A stretch of 64,000 nt of DNA, taken from positions 186,001 through 250,000 of the forward strand of contig JAPJBO010000052.1 of the NCBI GenBank assembly GCA_030068145.1, given 5' to 3'. This stretch comes from Diplonema papillatum (Eukaryota > Euglenozoa > Diplonemea > Diplonemida > Diplonemidae). Each line of letters begins with the position of its first letter. Position 1 is the stretch's first letter. A program made the translations under genes and the position numbers. Positions 54,111-63,708 of this stretch are shown here, one piece after another. The notes under the pieces were generated by a model. It was not told the DNA's origin, searched no databases, and was given only the letters and a program-made list of their open reading frames with translations.

Positions 54111-54390
54111 GGGTGGCGTCGTGCGCGCTGAACACCGCGGCGTCGTAGTCGGTCTCCCGCGAGCCGTTCAGGATGCCCGCCGCCGGCTTCGCGCCCGCCG
54201 CCGAGCTCGCCTTCCGCGACAAGTCGAGAGGCCCCACTCGCCCGGCCGGCGGCAGTCTTCAACACCGCTTGGCTCGCTTGCTGCTCGGGGCTTACGTGAT
54301 ACTCACGCAGGGGGACGACCTCGGGGTACACATCGGGCACGGGGAGAGACGGCTTGTCGAGCGGCACTTCGAAGCGAAGGTACAAGACAC
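54111..54390 (-). pseudogene. tandem exon copy E2, frameshifted
   Basis: 280 bp with the same borders as E1. An 11 bp deletion near 54232 (where E1 has gctccgcgtcc) breaks the frame. All other parts are conserved. It is the only unit of the five whose length is not a multiple of three. Confidence 0.8.
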
Positions 54391-54507
54391 CTGTTATTAG
54401 CGTTGTTTCGTTTTGCTGGACTGTGTACCAAGCGGTCAATTTTTTTTGAAGTCTCCGTTTGACTTGCGAGGCGGGGTTTTTGCTGAGATACTATGTGATT
54501 TTCCCAC

Positions 54508-54780
54508 GGGTGGCGTCGTGCGCGCTGAACACCGCGGCGTCGTAGTCGGTCTCCTGCGAGTTGTTCAGGACGCCCGCCGCCGAGCTCGCCTTCCGCGACA
54601 AGTCGAGAGGCCCGCTCCGCGTCCCACTCGCCCGGCCGGCGGCAGTCTTCAACACCGCTTGGCTCGCGTGCTGCTCGGGGCTTACGTGATACTCACGCAG
54701 GGGGACTACCTCGGGGTACACAGCGGGCACGGGGAGAGACGGCTTGTCGAGCGGCACTTCGAAGCGAAGGTACAAGACAC
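54508..54780 (-). CDS. tandem exon E3 of the B-box gene
   Basis: 273 bp, 91 codons, phase 1-1. The acceptor is CTAGTAACAG and the donor ACCC|GTGGGA. Compared with E1 it lacks 18 bp in frame, so AKPAAG is missing. It is open throughout. Confidence 0.6.
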
Positions 54781-54836
54781 CTGTTACTAGCGTTGTTTCG
54801 TTTTGCTGGACTGTGTACCAAGCGGTCAATTTTTTT

Positions 54837-55008
54837 AGTACTAACAATCTTGTGGGTTGCCCTTCAATGTATTGTGCAGGCTAAAAAGACGTAGGCAGCG
54901 TGTTTTGGTGGTTGATCAGAATTCCTTACCTGAATACACACAGGGTAAATACAAGTGGGAAAACGATCAACCGGCACGCACAAACAAAACGAAGCGCCTG
55001 TCTTTTTT
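54837..55008 (+). repeat. R2 repeat inside a second intron of the array
   Basis: A full copy between E3 and E4, nearly identical to 53467-53638. The CAGGTAAGG word on the gene strand lies at 54924-54932. Confidence 0.88.
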
Positions 55009-55059
55009 GAAGTCTCCGTGAGGCGGGGTTTTTGCTGAGATACTATGTGATTTTCCCAC

Positions 55060-55338
55060 GGGTGGCGTCGTGCGCGCTGAACACCGCGGCGTCGTAGTCG
55101 GTCTCCTGCGAGTCGTTCAGGATGCCCGCCGCCGGCTTCGCGCCCGCCGCCGAGCTCGCCTTCCGCGACAAGTCGAGAGGCCCGCTCCGCGTCCCACTCG
55201 CCCGGCCGTCGGCAGTCTTCAACACCGCTTGGCTCGCTTGCTGCTCGGGGCTTACGTGATACTCACGCAGGGGGACGACCTCGGGCACGGGGAGAGACGG
55301 CTTGTCGAGCGGCACTTCGAAGCGAAGGTACAAGACAC
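55060..55338 (-). CDS. tandem exon E4 of the B-box gene
   Basis: 279 bp, 93 codons, phase 1-1, with the same borders. Relative to E1 it lacks 12 bp in frame (AVYP). It is open throughout. Confidence 0.6.
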
Positions 55339-55456
55339 CTGTTATTAGCGTTGTTTCGTTTTGCTGGACTGTGTACCAAGCGGTCAATTTTTTTTTGAAG
55401 TCTCCGTTTGACTTGCGAGGCGGGGTTTTTGCTGAGATACTATGTGATTTTCCCAC

Positions 55457-55729
55457 GGGTGGCGTCGTGCGCGCTGAACACCGCGGCGTCGTAGTCGGTC
55501 TCCCGCGAGTCTTTCAGGACGCCCGCCGCCGAGCTCGCCTTCCGCGACAAGTCCAGAGGCCCGCTCCGCGTCCCACTCGCCCGGCCGGCGGCGGTCTTCA
55601 ACACCGCTTGGCTCGCTTGCTGCTCGGGGCTTACGTGATACTCACGCAGGGGGACGACCTCGGGGTACACAGCGGGCACGGGGAGAGACGGCTTGTCGAG
55701 CGGCACTTCGAAGCGAAGGTACAAGACAC
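55457..55729 (-). CDS. tandem exon E5 of the B-box gene (first in the array)
   Basis: 273 bp, 91 codons, phase 1-1. The upstream acceptor is AACAACAG and differs from the others, since the intron before it is unrelated. It has the same 18 bp in-frame deletion as E3. This is the 5'-most unit found. An upstream exon ending in phase 1 is required; the PDZ exon at 57371 ends in that phase. Confidence 0.6.
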
Positions 55730-57370
55730 CTGTTGTTCGCGGTGTCTCGTGTTTGAGGCAGGTCGGCATTTCTGGACTGTTTTCTTGTATCAAGGGGTCG
55801 GGGGGTTCTTTTTTTTGAAGTCTCCGTTTTGAGGCGGGGGGAAGGCTTCCTTTGTGCTCGGATATTATGTAATTTTTTTTTCACGGCGGCGGGTAGCTCT
55901 GACTACGCATCCACGAGTGGCACACCATCTTTTTCATCCTCTCTTTCCTACCTCATTCTCCCTTCTCCCTTATCAGCAGGATCTGGGAAGGTAGGGGTGG
56001 GATTGCAAGAACGTGCTTGGAATGGGTATGTGCTCAACACCGCACTGGTATCATCTGCGCCGTGTTTCGGTCCTTTAAGCCACGGACACATAAGGCGGAC
56101 CATCATCAGCGCGGAACCTGAGTGTCCGCAGACACGACAGCGGTGTGAGTCTGGTTTGTCAGGCGGCTGTTCGTAGCTCGTCACAGCCAGGACCACCCGT
56201 GCTACGAGAGCACAGGCGAATCCGTCACGGGGAGAAGGCCCCTACAACCGTGTCTGAGCAATCGGTTAAAAAACTCAGGGCACTCGCCCTGATTGTGACT
56301 ACGACTCGCTAGGCCGAAGTAAACTCCGCAGAGCACAGTGGACATGGGGTTGCCGTTGTGCAACACCAATGGTTGAAGTACCAAAGGAGAAAATAGTGCG
56401 AGGAAGTAATCCTGCGTGCTATCATCAGCAGGATCTGGGAAGGTAGGGGTGGGAGGGTGCGTTTTCATTCCTCTTCGTGCTTTGAGTCGCTTTTGCTTTT
56501 TGTTTGCTGTCGCGTGTGGCGGCGCATCCGCGTGACTACGCGTTCACCGTGTAGTCCGTATCGGTCTACTATCCAACGTGTAGCTTTCCAATTCGTTCGT
56601 TTGTGGGGATGGGGTAGCGGTTCTTCGATTTGATTTGAGGTAGCAATTCTTTAATGGAAATTGCCTCCAGTCGACCGAAGAGGCTTCGGCATGGATGGTA
56701 GCGATGCTTTATTCGGAGGTGAGGAGTGTCCCAGGTACGACGAGAGCCATCTATCTATTCTTCGAGTTGGTGGAGGCGTAGTTTTCGTCACTTTATATGC
56801 CTGGTGTATTTGAAGTCTGGTTGGTGAGGCGGCGGGGAGGTGGGTTTTTTTCAGTTGAGAGGCGCTTATCCAGGTTGCTTTAAGCTACCTATTTCTTCTG
56901 GTTGGCAAACAGGAGACTCCTGTTTGACTTGTTAGAGTGACCGTTCGCTGCTTTCTTCACGGTTTTGTTCGACATTTTCCGTCGTACAGACCGACTTCAG
57001 AAGTTTCCCACCGCCTGGGGGGCCAAATCATGCCCGTATTCGAAGTAGTAGCAGTAGTTTGAACTTGGTATGCAGCAACAACTTGTTTGAACTTGATATG
57101 CAGCAACAGTCTGTGACGATAGATAATTGTCGAACTGCCGAAGCAGCCGGGGACAGCAGGCTTAGGGAGAAGGTCACTTACTTTGCCTTTCATTTCGACT
57201 CTCATGAATGGGACCCGCCCCCGGAGATCCGACAGTCCAAAACCCGTCGTCGCGAAAGAGTTGTGCCCTATAGTGAGGAGCCTTCTGCACAACACGGAGG
57301 ATGCAGCTCTGCTTGGGGGCGCACTCAGCCATTCGTATTCGACAAAGGAAAAGAAAATGAAAAGGGATAC
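55730..57370. other. region between B-box array and PDZ exon
   Basis: A 32 bp word (atcagcaggatctgggaagg, then taggggtggga) occurs at 55972 and again at 56421. Bases 57045-57150 hold repeat H, twice in part (tttgaacttggtatgcagca and tttgaacttgatatgcagca). No exon is recognised. If the PDZ and B-box exons belong to one gene this would be its intron. Confidence 0.5.
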
Positions 57371-58793
57371 CTGGCTCGAGCCCTTGGTCGGCAGCGACCG
57401 CGATTTCCTCGAGCGACGACACCGGAACTTTGTTGACGTGCGTCAGACGCCGCCCGATGAACTTGCCGACACCGTACCGCTTGCAGACGGACTCGGGGTC
57501 CACGTGGTACAGGAACATGTCCTCCAGGAACATGCCCAGCTGCTCGTTCGGCTCCCGCCGCACCTCGATCTCCTCCGGCTCGAACCGCAGCCGCAGCGCG
57601 TCACAGTTCAAGACCTTGTCCGTCACGTCCTGCAGTGACCGCGCGATGGTACCGTTGACGTGCGTCAGGCGGTACCCCCAGTATTTGTCGAGCCCCGCCC
57701 TCTCCGCCGGAGACCCCGGCACCACGCCTTGCACGATCATCCCCAGCAGCTCGATGCCGAGCGGCTCGTTCCGCAGCTTCCTCACCGTCGCCTCGTCGAC
57801 TTCGAACCGCAGGACCAACGCCTCGCCTTTGAAGTACTGCATGCGCAGCCGGTCTATGGTGTCCGACACGTCGGAGGAAGTCACCACCTTCACCCCGCCG
57901 ACGTGCGTCAACTTCCAGCCCATCAGCGGCTCCACACCAGCGAGGTCAGCTGGAGATCCGGCCGCGATGCTGGTGAGCACCATGTCCTCGAGTTGGAGGC
58001 CGAGTGCGAGGGGTGACGTGGAACTCACATCGTCGCGCAGGTTGCTGATGGTCTTGTGCAGGTACAGCCCGCTGTTGCCGCTGGGGTCGTCGTCCTGGCC
58101 GTAGCTGTCTCTCGTCGACGACGAGAGCCGGACCTGCGGCGCCGGCGGCAGCGCGAGGGGCTGCGAGACGAAGTAGTCCTCGATGGTCACCTCCGCGACG
58201 CCCGGCGGCAGCTTCTGGTTCCCGTCCATCGGCGACGAGCGGACGGGGACCAGGTTCGCGACAGGCAGGTCATACACTCCCACGTCGGGGATGCTGACGA
58301 CCCCGATCAACGGCGACCGGTACTGCACCAGAACGCCCTGCTGGTCGTTGAGCCGTGCGGCCACGTGCGCGGGCCTCGACATATCCCGGATGACGACAGT
58401 GCTCCCGATTGGGATACTGATCGCGTGCGGGAGGTCGACGGCAACCTCGAACACCGTACCTTGCGCCATCAGCTCCTTGGTCTGCTCGATGGAAGTGACG
58501 GGCACGTTGTTGATGGCTGTGACGCGCATGCCGGGGGTCAGCCCGGCGCGCGCCGCATTGCCGTTGCTGTCGAGCTGGAGGATCTCGAGGGTGTCGTTCC
58601 CGATGACCCACCCGATCTGCTTGCCGGGGCTGCGCACGATGCGATGCACCCCGGACACCTGCCCGGGGACATTCGCGTTGTAAGGCATGTGGTCTTTATG
58701 CGCCGGGTGCGAAACGTGGCTCGGCGGGACGGCGCCTACCAAATCGCCGACGCCTTCTGCGATACCGGAACGGACTATCACGTGGTCTTGCAT
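57371..58793 (-). CDS. multi-PDZ protein exon
   Basis: A GC-rich exon of about 1.42 kb. From the candidate ATG at 58793 it gives 474 residues and a split Gly codon at the donor CCAG|GTATCC (57371/57370). Four PDZ-like domains are visible: about 58-120 (GWVIGN...GLTPGMRVTAINNVPV), 262-332 (LGLQLEDM...GWKLTHVGGVKV), 345-405 (LGIELLGM...GYRLTHVNGT) and 415-474 (EQLGMFLEDM...GRRLTHVNKVPV). Between the first and second lies an SH3-like segment (about 125-195) of the type seen in many protist proteins, GSTVVIRDM to LVPV. PDZ domains bind C-terminal peptides and build scaffolds at membranes. The 5' end is uncertain: an acceptor (CGCAG at about 58760) or another ATG (58687) is possible, as coding bias is strongest from about 58640 on. 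The 3' continuation may be the B-box exon array, which needs the same phase. Confidence 0.75.
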
Positions 58794-59201
58794 GAAAAGG
58801 CCAGCCTTTTCGCAACGATAGTAAGTGGCGATAGAAAGGGAGCCAGAGACAGCGGCAGAGACTGAGTTTAGCAAGTAGGTGAGTTGTCAGTGTGCGCGGG
58901 TGTCTTCGTAGCAGAGCGTGTCGATAGGCGTGGAGTACGCAAGTCGTTATATGCAGTGCTTGAACGGCAAGCGTTTGATACTTTCTTGCTACGATGCACA
59001 AATCGGTTCTATATTGCCCCCTCCGGCGGCTCACAACTAGTTAGGCCAAAGAGAAACGCGCTTTTGATTGATTCTCCTTTCGGCTTCTGCGTTTCCCTCG
59101 CTTTGCCTCGAATGTTTCGTTCGGTTTCTTTTTGAATTCTAGTCTAGGAGTGACCGGGAGAAGAGGCGGTCGAAGAGGAGTGGGTGGGTGCGTCGCTTAC
59201 G

Positions 59202-59275
<74 letters not shown>

Positions 59276-59595
59276 ATGTGTATGTGTGTCGGTACGGGCA
59301 CGTACGCGCGGGCGCACCTTTTTCTGTTTGCCGCTGCCGAACACTGAGCGCGGTTAGACCATGTTGAGGAGTCTTCTTTGGGGGGTGTTCCGCGTGTATG
59401 GCCGCTGCAAGAAGTGGGTGGTTTAAAGTGTGTTGGACACGACAAGAAAAATGAAGACAGAGACCACCTGGCCTTGGTGGCGTGAGCCCCCCCACGGAAC
59501 GAGGAGTGGTCTTCACGGATTAAGCCCACAAGAGCACCAGGACGATGGGTTCTTCAAGCAACACCTCAATAGCCGAGCCCCGAGGAATGCTTTTA
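58794..59595. other. intergenic with GT microsatellite
   Basis: A pure (gt)n tract of about 35 units lies at 59206-59274. Frames across it are artefacts. Nothing else is seen. Confidence 0.75.
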
Positions 59596-59745
59596 GAGTG
59601 CAAGTTAACTTAGGGATCCGGGGGTTTTGTAGTCTCCGGGTGACCATTGTCGTAAAGGTTCCTTTAAGGCATAGTATGTTAGTGTGCGTATCGTATCTGC
59701 TGTAGTGGCAGTGCGTGTATCTTTGTTGCCTATTGCCGACTATTC
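59596..59745 (+). repeat. R1 variant (short-tail form)
   Basis: It matches 22858-23027: gtctccgggtgaccattgtc, gtaaaggttcctttaaggc, tatcgtatctgctgtagtgg and ttgttgcctattgccgac. Confidence 0.8.
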
Positions 59746-62192
59746 GACGTTTGTGTTCCTAGTGGCGCTGCACCGGAAAGGTGACGACCGTGCCGTCCAG
59801 GATTTTGCCCTCGTCCGCTCGTCTAAATCCGAGCGCAGGTGCAGGCTTCGTGCATCTCTTGGCTAACGTCCGTTTTCTCGCCTGGCTTCGGCTCGTTTGC
59901 AATGGTTCCCTGTGGACATGGTCAACAGGATCGTCAATGTGTCACCACTTCAGATCTCTGCATCCGGGTTGCGGAATGTTCACGCATTCCCTTTCGGCAA
60001 TCCTGCACGTCCGAGCAAGCTCGTCAGTGGCAGCTTTGAGGCGAGCAATTACACCTTGCCTTAGGACCGACTGACCCATGTCCAATTGCTGTTGACACGG
60101 AAACCTTCTCCACTTCGGCCTTCAATGCTCTCCATTGAATATTCGCAACTGCAACCAAGATCTGCACTCATCCACGCTCCATCGAGGCTCACGCCAACGG
60201 CTGTTGGATCGCTGGTGCATCGAGGCCGGGGGGTCATAGACCCTGAACATCATAGAGACTTAGCCCCGACGGCTGGATGGGGACTGGCTCGGGCTTAAGG
60301 CTCGCTTCTTTCTGTCGCGTGGGTAGCCTCAGGATAGTCAATGCTGAGGCTGTCACTTCTTTGTTGGGTTGCGCTGGGGGGCTCACACTGAAAATTCGGA
60401 CGAGTTGCAGTGTGCGACACACAGTGCAAGCGCTCTCATCACGAAGCCATGTGAGAACCCAAATGGTTGGGATGCCTCGCGGGTTTGCCACCCCCTGACC
60501 AAATCCATGGCACAGCTCCTAAGGCCCCCCTGGTAGACCTGGGTACTTCCCAACGTGTGTCTTCGCAGTCGTTTTCCCAGCTGCGGGACAAGCGTCATTG
60601 AAGGTAGCTACACTCCTGGATGCAGGCTGGTACTACGAGAATGCACGTAGCGCCAGCCACAAGGACGGCAGGCAGACCAGCAAAAAAGGATACAGGACGC
60701 ACTCGGCACACTAGAAACGGAAGGTGGGAAGCCTTTTTTGTTGAACCTCCTTATTGCGACTCGGTGAGCTGCTCTCAACGCAGCAAAGGAAAGTGAGGGG
60801 GGTGCTAGGCCCTCCGAAGCCCCAAGGGGGTTCTCTCGAGAAGCAGAAAGAATGGCGGTTTCGAGACGCCCCCCTTGTTTCTTTGGAAACTTCGGGCGGC
60901 AACAAAGGGGAAGAAAACGATGGAGGCCAAGATGCAAGAAATGAAAGGGGGGCCACTTTCTTGCGTTTTTTTGTTTCCAACCACGACTTCGACCAGTTTG
61001 CATAATATACTCTCTTGGTTGCTTCCAAGAGAAGCTACTCCTGAAGAAAGCTCGGCATACAGGGCTCATCCTTTCACGACGCCTGGAAACCCCCTAGTCT
61101 CAGTGCAAGTGGCGTAACCGCTTTCCTGTGACGCGCTCGCCAGTTCCCTGAAGAAGGGGCAAGAAGGAATGTTGCGGCGGTTGCCTGGAGTAAAGACGGC
61201 TCAAGGTTCGTGGCCTCTCGGCTTCGAATCCCCCGCTCGGCTTTTTTCTTGCTCCAAGTACCTGGCAACAGGGAATTGAGATTTAGGTTCTTTCATGCAA
61301 GAGGGGCCCTGCTGAGGCGGGTCGAGTCCACCTCGGCGAAAGTAACGGGACAAAGGGTGGGTCGACTGAAGTCAAGGAGTTCCCACAGAGCACACCATAA
61401 CTGCAAAAGAACAATGGAACCCGCGGGAACGACTAAACCCTAAGCATTCCTAGAGGCACACCAGAGAGCAGCTGTCAGTCATGGTTTGTGGTTGACAGGG
61501 TGCGTCACGACGCCTCTCCGATGCATGCGAAAGTACCTTTGGAGGTTTCCGGTGCCTCTCGGGGACACGTAACTGCTCAAACTCTGCGCCTTGACCCTTG
61601 ACGACCAACGGTACCAACAACTCAGCCGATAAGGGCAGAAGGGGTATTGCTCCCGAAGGGTTGCGTGCTGAAACCGCGTCCTCCACAAACACTTTTTTTG
61701 TTTTCATTTCGAAACACGGTAGAAGAAAATGCACAATGCTCACGTTCACTCTGTCGCGGGGTGTGTGTTCGTTCCTTGATTGATCAGAGCCTGAGCAGAA
61801 GTGACCGCGGGTCCTTTCGGCCGCTCGGTTGCGGCCGGGAACGCTTATTGCGTTTACCGCCAGCCGCTGTTTTTGAAAGCTTCAAAACACCCATGTTCAG
61901 TATGCTTTCACTGTCTGTTTCGGCAGAGGGCTTCAGGTCCTCCGCCTGAGGCGCACAAACGTTTCGAGATGACTTTGCTGGGGAACATGCCGGGTTGAGG
62001 CAGGACGGCGAAAAAAGACGTCATGCAGGCAACGGCCCGCGAATCTGTTGTACAGCTGCCGACATCAATCCGCAGTAAACGTTTCGCTCTATAGTCTCGG
62101 GCGACCTGCCGTTGCCGTGTACAACATGTGTTCGGACGAGTGTCATCGAGGCCACAACCTTCACCCTTTGCTGGGCGACGAAGATGGTTTTT
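59746..62192. other. intergenic, weak coding-like relics only
   Basis: The minus strand at about 60160-60080 reads ILVAVANIQWRALKAEVEKV and, in another frame just after, at about 60075-59985, LRQGVIARLKAATDELARTC. Both look like helical protein but are broken by shifts and stops. No family is recognised. Nothing is seen in 60600-62190. Confidence 0.35.
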
Positions 62193-62214
62193 AGAGTTAA
62201 AGTTCGCTTTTTGT
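62193..62214 (+). repeat. R1 head fragment next to rRNA relic
   Basis: Only ttagagttaaagttcgcttt remains of R1, followed by unrelated DNA. Confidence 0.6.
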
Positions 62215-62278
62215 AAAAAATCGACGCCATCCAAGTAAATCCGCAATCCAAGCCACTCAGGACGGTATAACTGTCCCT

Positions 62279-62370
62279 GGCTCCCTCTCCGGAATCGAAC
62301 CCTAATTCCCCGGTACCCGTTACAGCCACGGTAGTCCACTACACTACCGTCAAAAGCTGATAGGGCAGAA
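62279..62370 (-). pseudogene. small-subunit rRNA fragment
   Basis: Read on the minus strand, this 92 bp matches the 5' domain of eukaryotic 18S rRNA: TTCTGCCCTATCAGCTTTTG, GACTACCGTGGCTGTAACGG and GAATTAGGGTTCGATTCCGG followed by AGAGGGAGCC. The match stops sharply on both sides, where genuine 18S would continue GAGAAACGGC. It is an isolated fragment, not a working rRNA gene. Confidence 0.85.
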
Positions 62371-62580
62371 GCTAGAACCAAAACAGGAGTTACGCCAGGT
62401 AAAGCGAATGATTGGAGGCAATGGAAAATCGCTTCCTCGACCTATTCTCAAACTTTAAATGGGCGTGAGCTCGGAATTACTTCATTGAACCCTGAAGTAG
62501 AATCCTGGTTCTAAGTGGGCCCTTTCTGGTAGCAGGGCTGGCGACGCGGGATGAACCGAGAGCTCCCGTGGGTGGATCAC
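62371..62580. other. short downstream region of the WDR7-like gene
   Basis: No signal other than the gene's presumed 3' end was seen. Confidence 0.4.
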
Positions 62581-63708
62581 CTAGCGAAACTCGAACTGCC
62601 GGGGCTGCTCGTTTTGGATGACGAGTTCGACGGCGTGCGTCGAAAGCCAGTTGATACGGACCTGCAGCGTGTCGCTCGCCACGGGAATCGCGCTTCTGTC
62701 CTTCGTGTTGGCGTCCATTGTGGCGATGAGCCGCGGCCGGTGGGACGAAGACAAGATAGCGAGCAGCGTCATGTCGGCGGACCACACCTTGATCGCGTGC
62801 TCTTTGAAGGCAAAGGTGACCATCTGGTCGCCCATCGTCGAAAACGCGATGCAGGACACCGCGGACTGGTGCGCGTCCCACACGAACCACTTCGTGGCGG
62901 TTTTCATGTCCCACACCACCGCCTGCCCGGTGACGTCGCCGACCGCCAGGCTCTGCTTCGCCTGGTGGAACGACATCATCGGATACGTGGCGACCGCGAC
63001 CTTGAGGGCGTTGGTCGACGTGTGCATGCATTTGTCCCTGATTTTCGGGAAGTGGGGGTCGAGAGCTTTGAGGAACAGCAGCGACACGCGGAGGAGGAAC
63101 GGCACGAAGGCCTGCGTGTACTTTTTGATCATCTGGGCGATCGCCGTCAGGAGGCAGTTTTGATACGGCAGCGCGTCGTCGTCGCGGGGCGTCTGGATGT
63201 CGGACAGCACCGAGTCCGCGAAGGAGAAGAAGACGTTGAGGTGGTGGACGCCCACGTTGATGAAGGCGCGGAAGGCGCACTTCGCGAAGTCGGACCCGAT
63301 GTTTTGGTACGGCTCCTGCGTGGTCGCCATGGCCAGGAGCACCTTCAGCAGCGTCACCGGATGCTGGTTCACAGGCGCCCACATCGCGTAGCTGTCGGAC
63401 AGCAGCGCCAACGCGGTGGCCCGCAGCGTGGGGTTCGTCTCCTCGGCAGTCGACGTGGCGACGCTCAACAGGCCGCGGCAGGCGGTGCCCACCACCTCCG
63501 AGCCGCTGGTGGACAGTATGGTGGGGCACTGCACGGCCATGATCGCAGTCCCGAGGAGGGCCACGTGGATCTGCTCCGTGGTGCTCACCGGGTGCTTTAT
63601 CGTGCTCATCAGGCGCTTTACGAGGTTCGACAGCTCTTCGTTCGACCCGAGCCGGAGCACGCCGTTCAACGCACAGCGCGCAGCAAACTGAATGTCCTTC
63701 AGCGGGAC
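62581..63708 (-). CDS. WDR7/rabconnectin-3 beta-like protein, last exon
   Basis: An exon of 1128 bp with a stop at 62583-62581 and an acceptor GAAACAG|GTCCCG (AG at 63710-63709), phase 0. It encodes 375 residues: an all-helical HEAT/ARM-like region (about 1-245, including a segment GVHHLNVFFSFADSVL), then two terminal WD40 blades (about 250-345): HQAKQSLAVGDVTGQAVVWD and DAHQSAVSCIAFSTMGDQMV followed by FAFKEHAIKVWSAD. This helical-then-WD end, with FHQ-x-QRLAVG and the blade pair, is typical of WDR7/WDR72, the rabconnectin-3 beta subunit that helps assemble the V-ATPase on endosomes and synaptic vesicles. The N-terminal WD repeats lie upstream, beyond the window's right edge. The rest of the exon is intact. 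Confidence 0.82.
   Translation of the reverse strand, partial: VPLKDIQFAARCALNGVLRLGSNEELSNLVKRLMSTIKHPVSTTEQIHVALLGTAIMAVQCPTILSTSGSEVVGTACRGLLSVATSTAEETNPTLRATALALLSDSYAMWAPVNQHPVTLLKVLLAMATTQEPYQNIGSDFAKCAFRAFINVGVHHLNVFFSFADSVLSDIQTPRDDDALPYQNCLLTAIAQMIKKYTQAFVPFLLRVSLLFLKALDPHFPKIRDKCMHTSTNALKVAVATYPMMSFHQAKQSLAVGDVTGQAVVWDMKTATKWFVWDAHQSAVSCIAFSTMGDQMVTFAFKEHAIKVWSADMTLLAILSSSHRPRLIATMDANTKDRSAIPVASDTLQVRINWLSTHAVELVIQNEQPRQFEFR

Noticed and set aside
53690..55729. E units as separate genes
   Set aside because: They have no start codons of their own, share intron-type flanks and end in donors, so they are exon copies and not genes.
59144..59529. Frames encoding TH or CV repeats
   Set aside because: They are read-through of the GT microsatellite.
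62279..62370. tRNA gene on the minus strand because of GGGTTCGATTCC
   Set aside because: The whole 92 bp matches small-subunit rRNA and there is no acceptor or anticodon stem.
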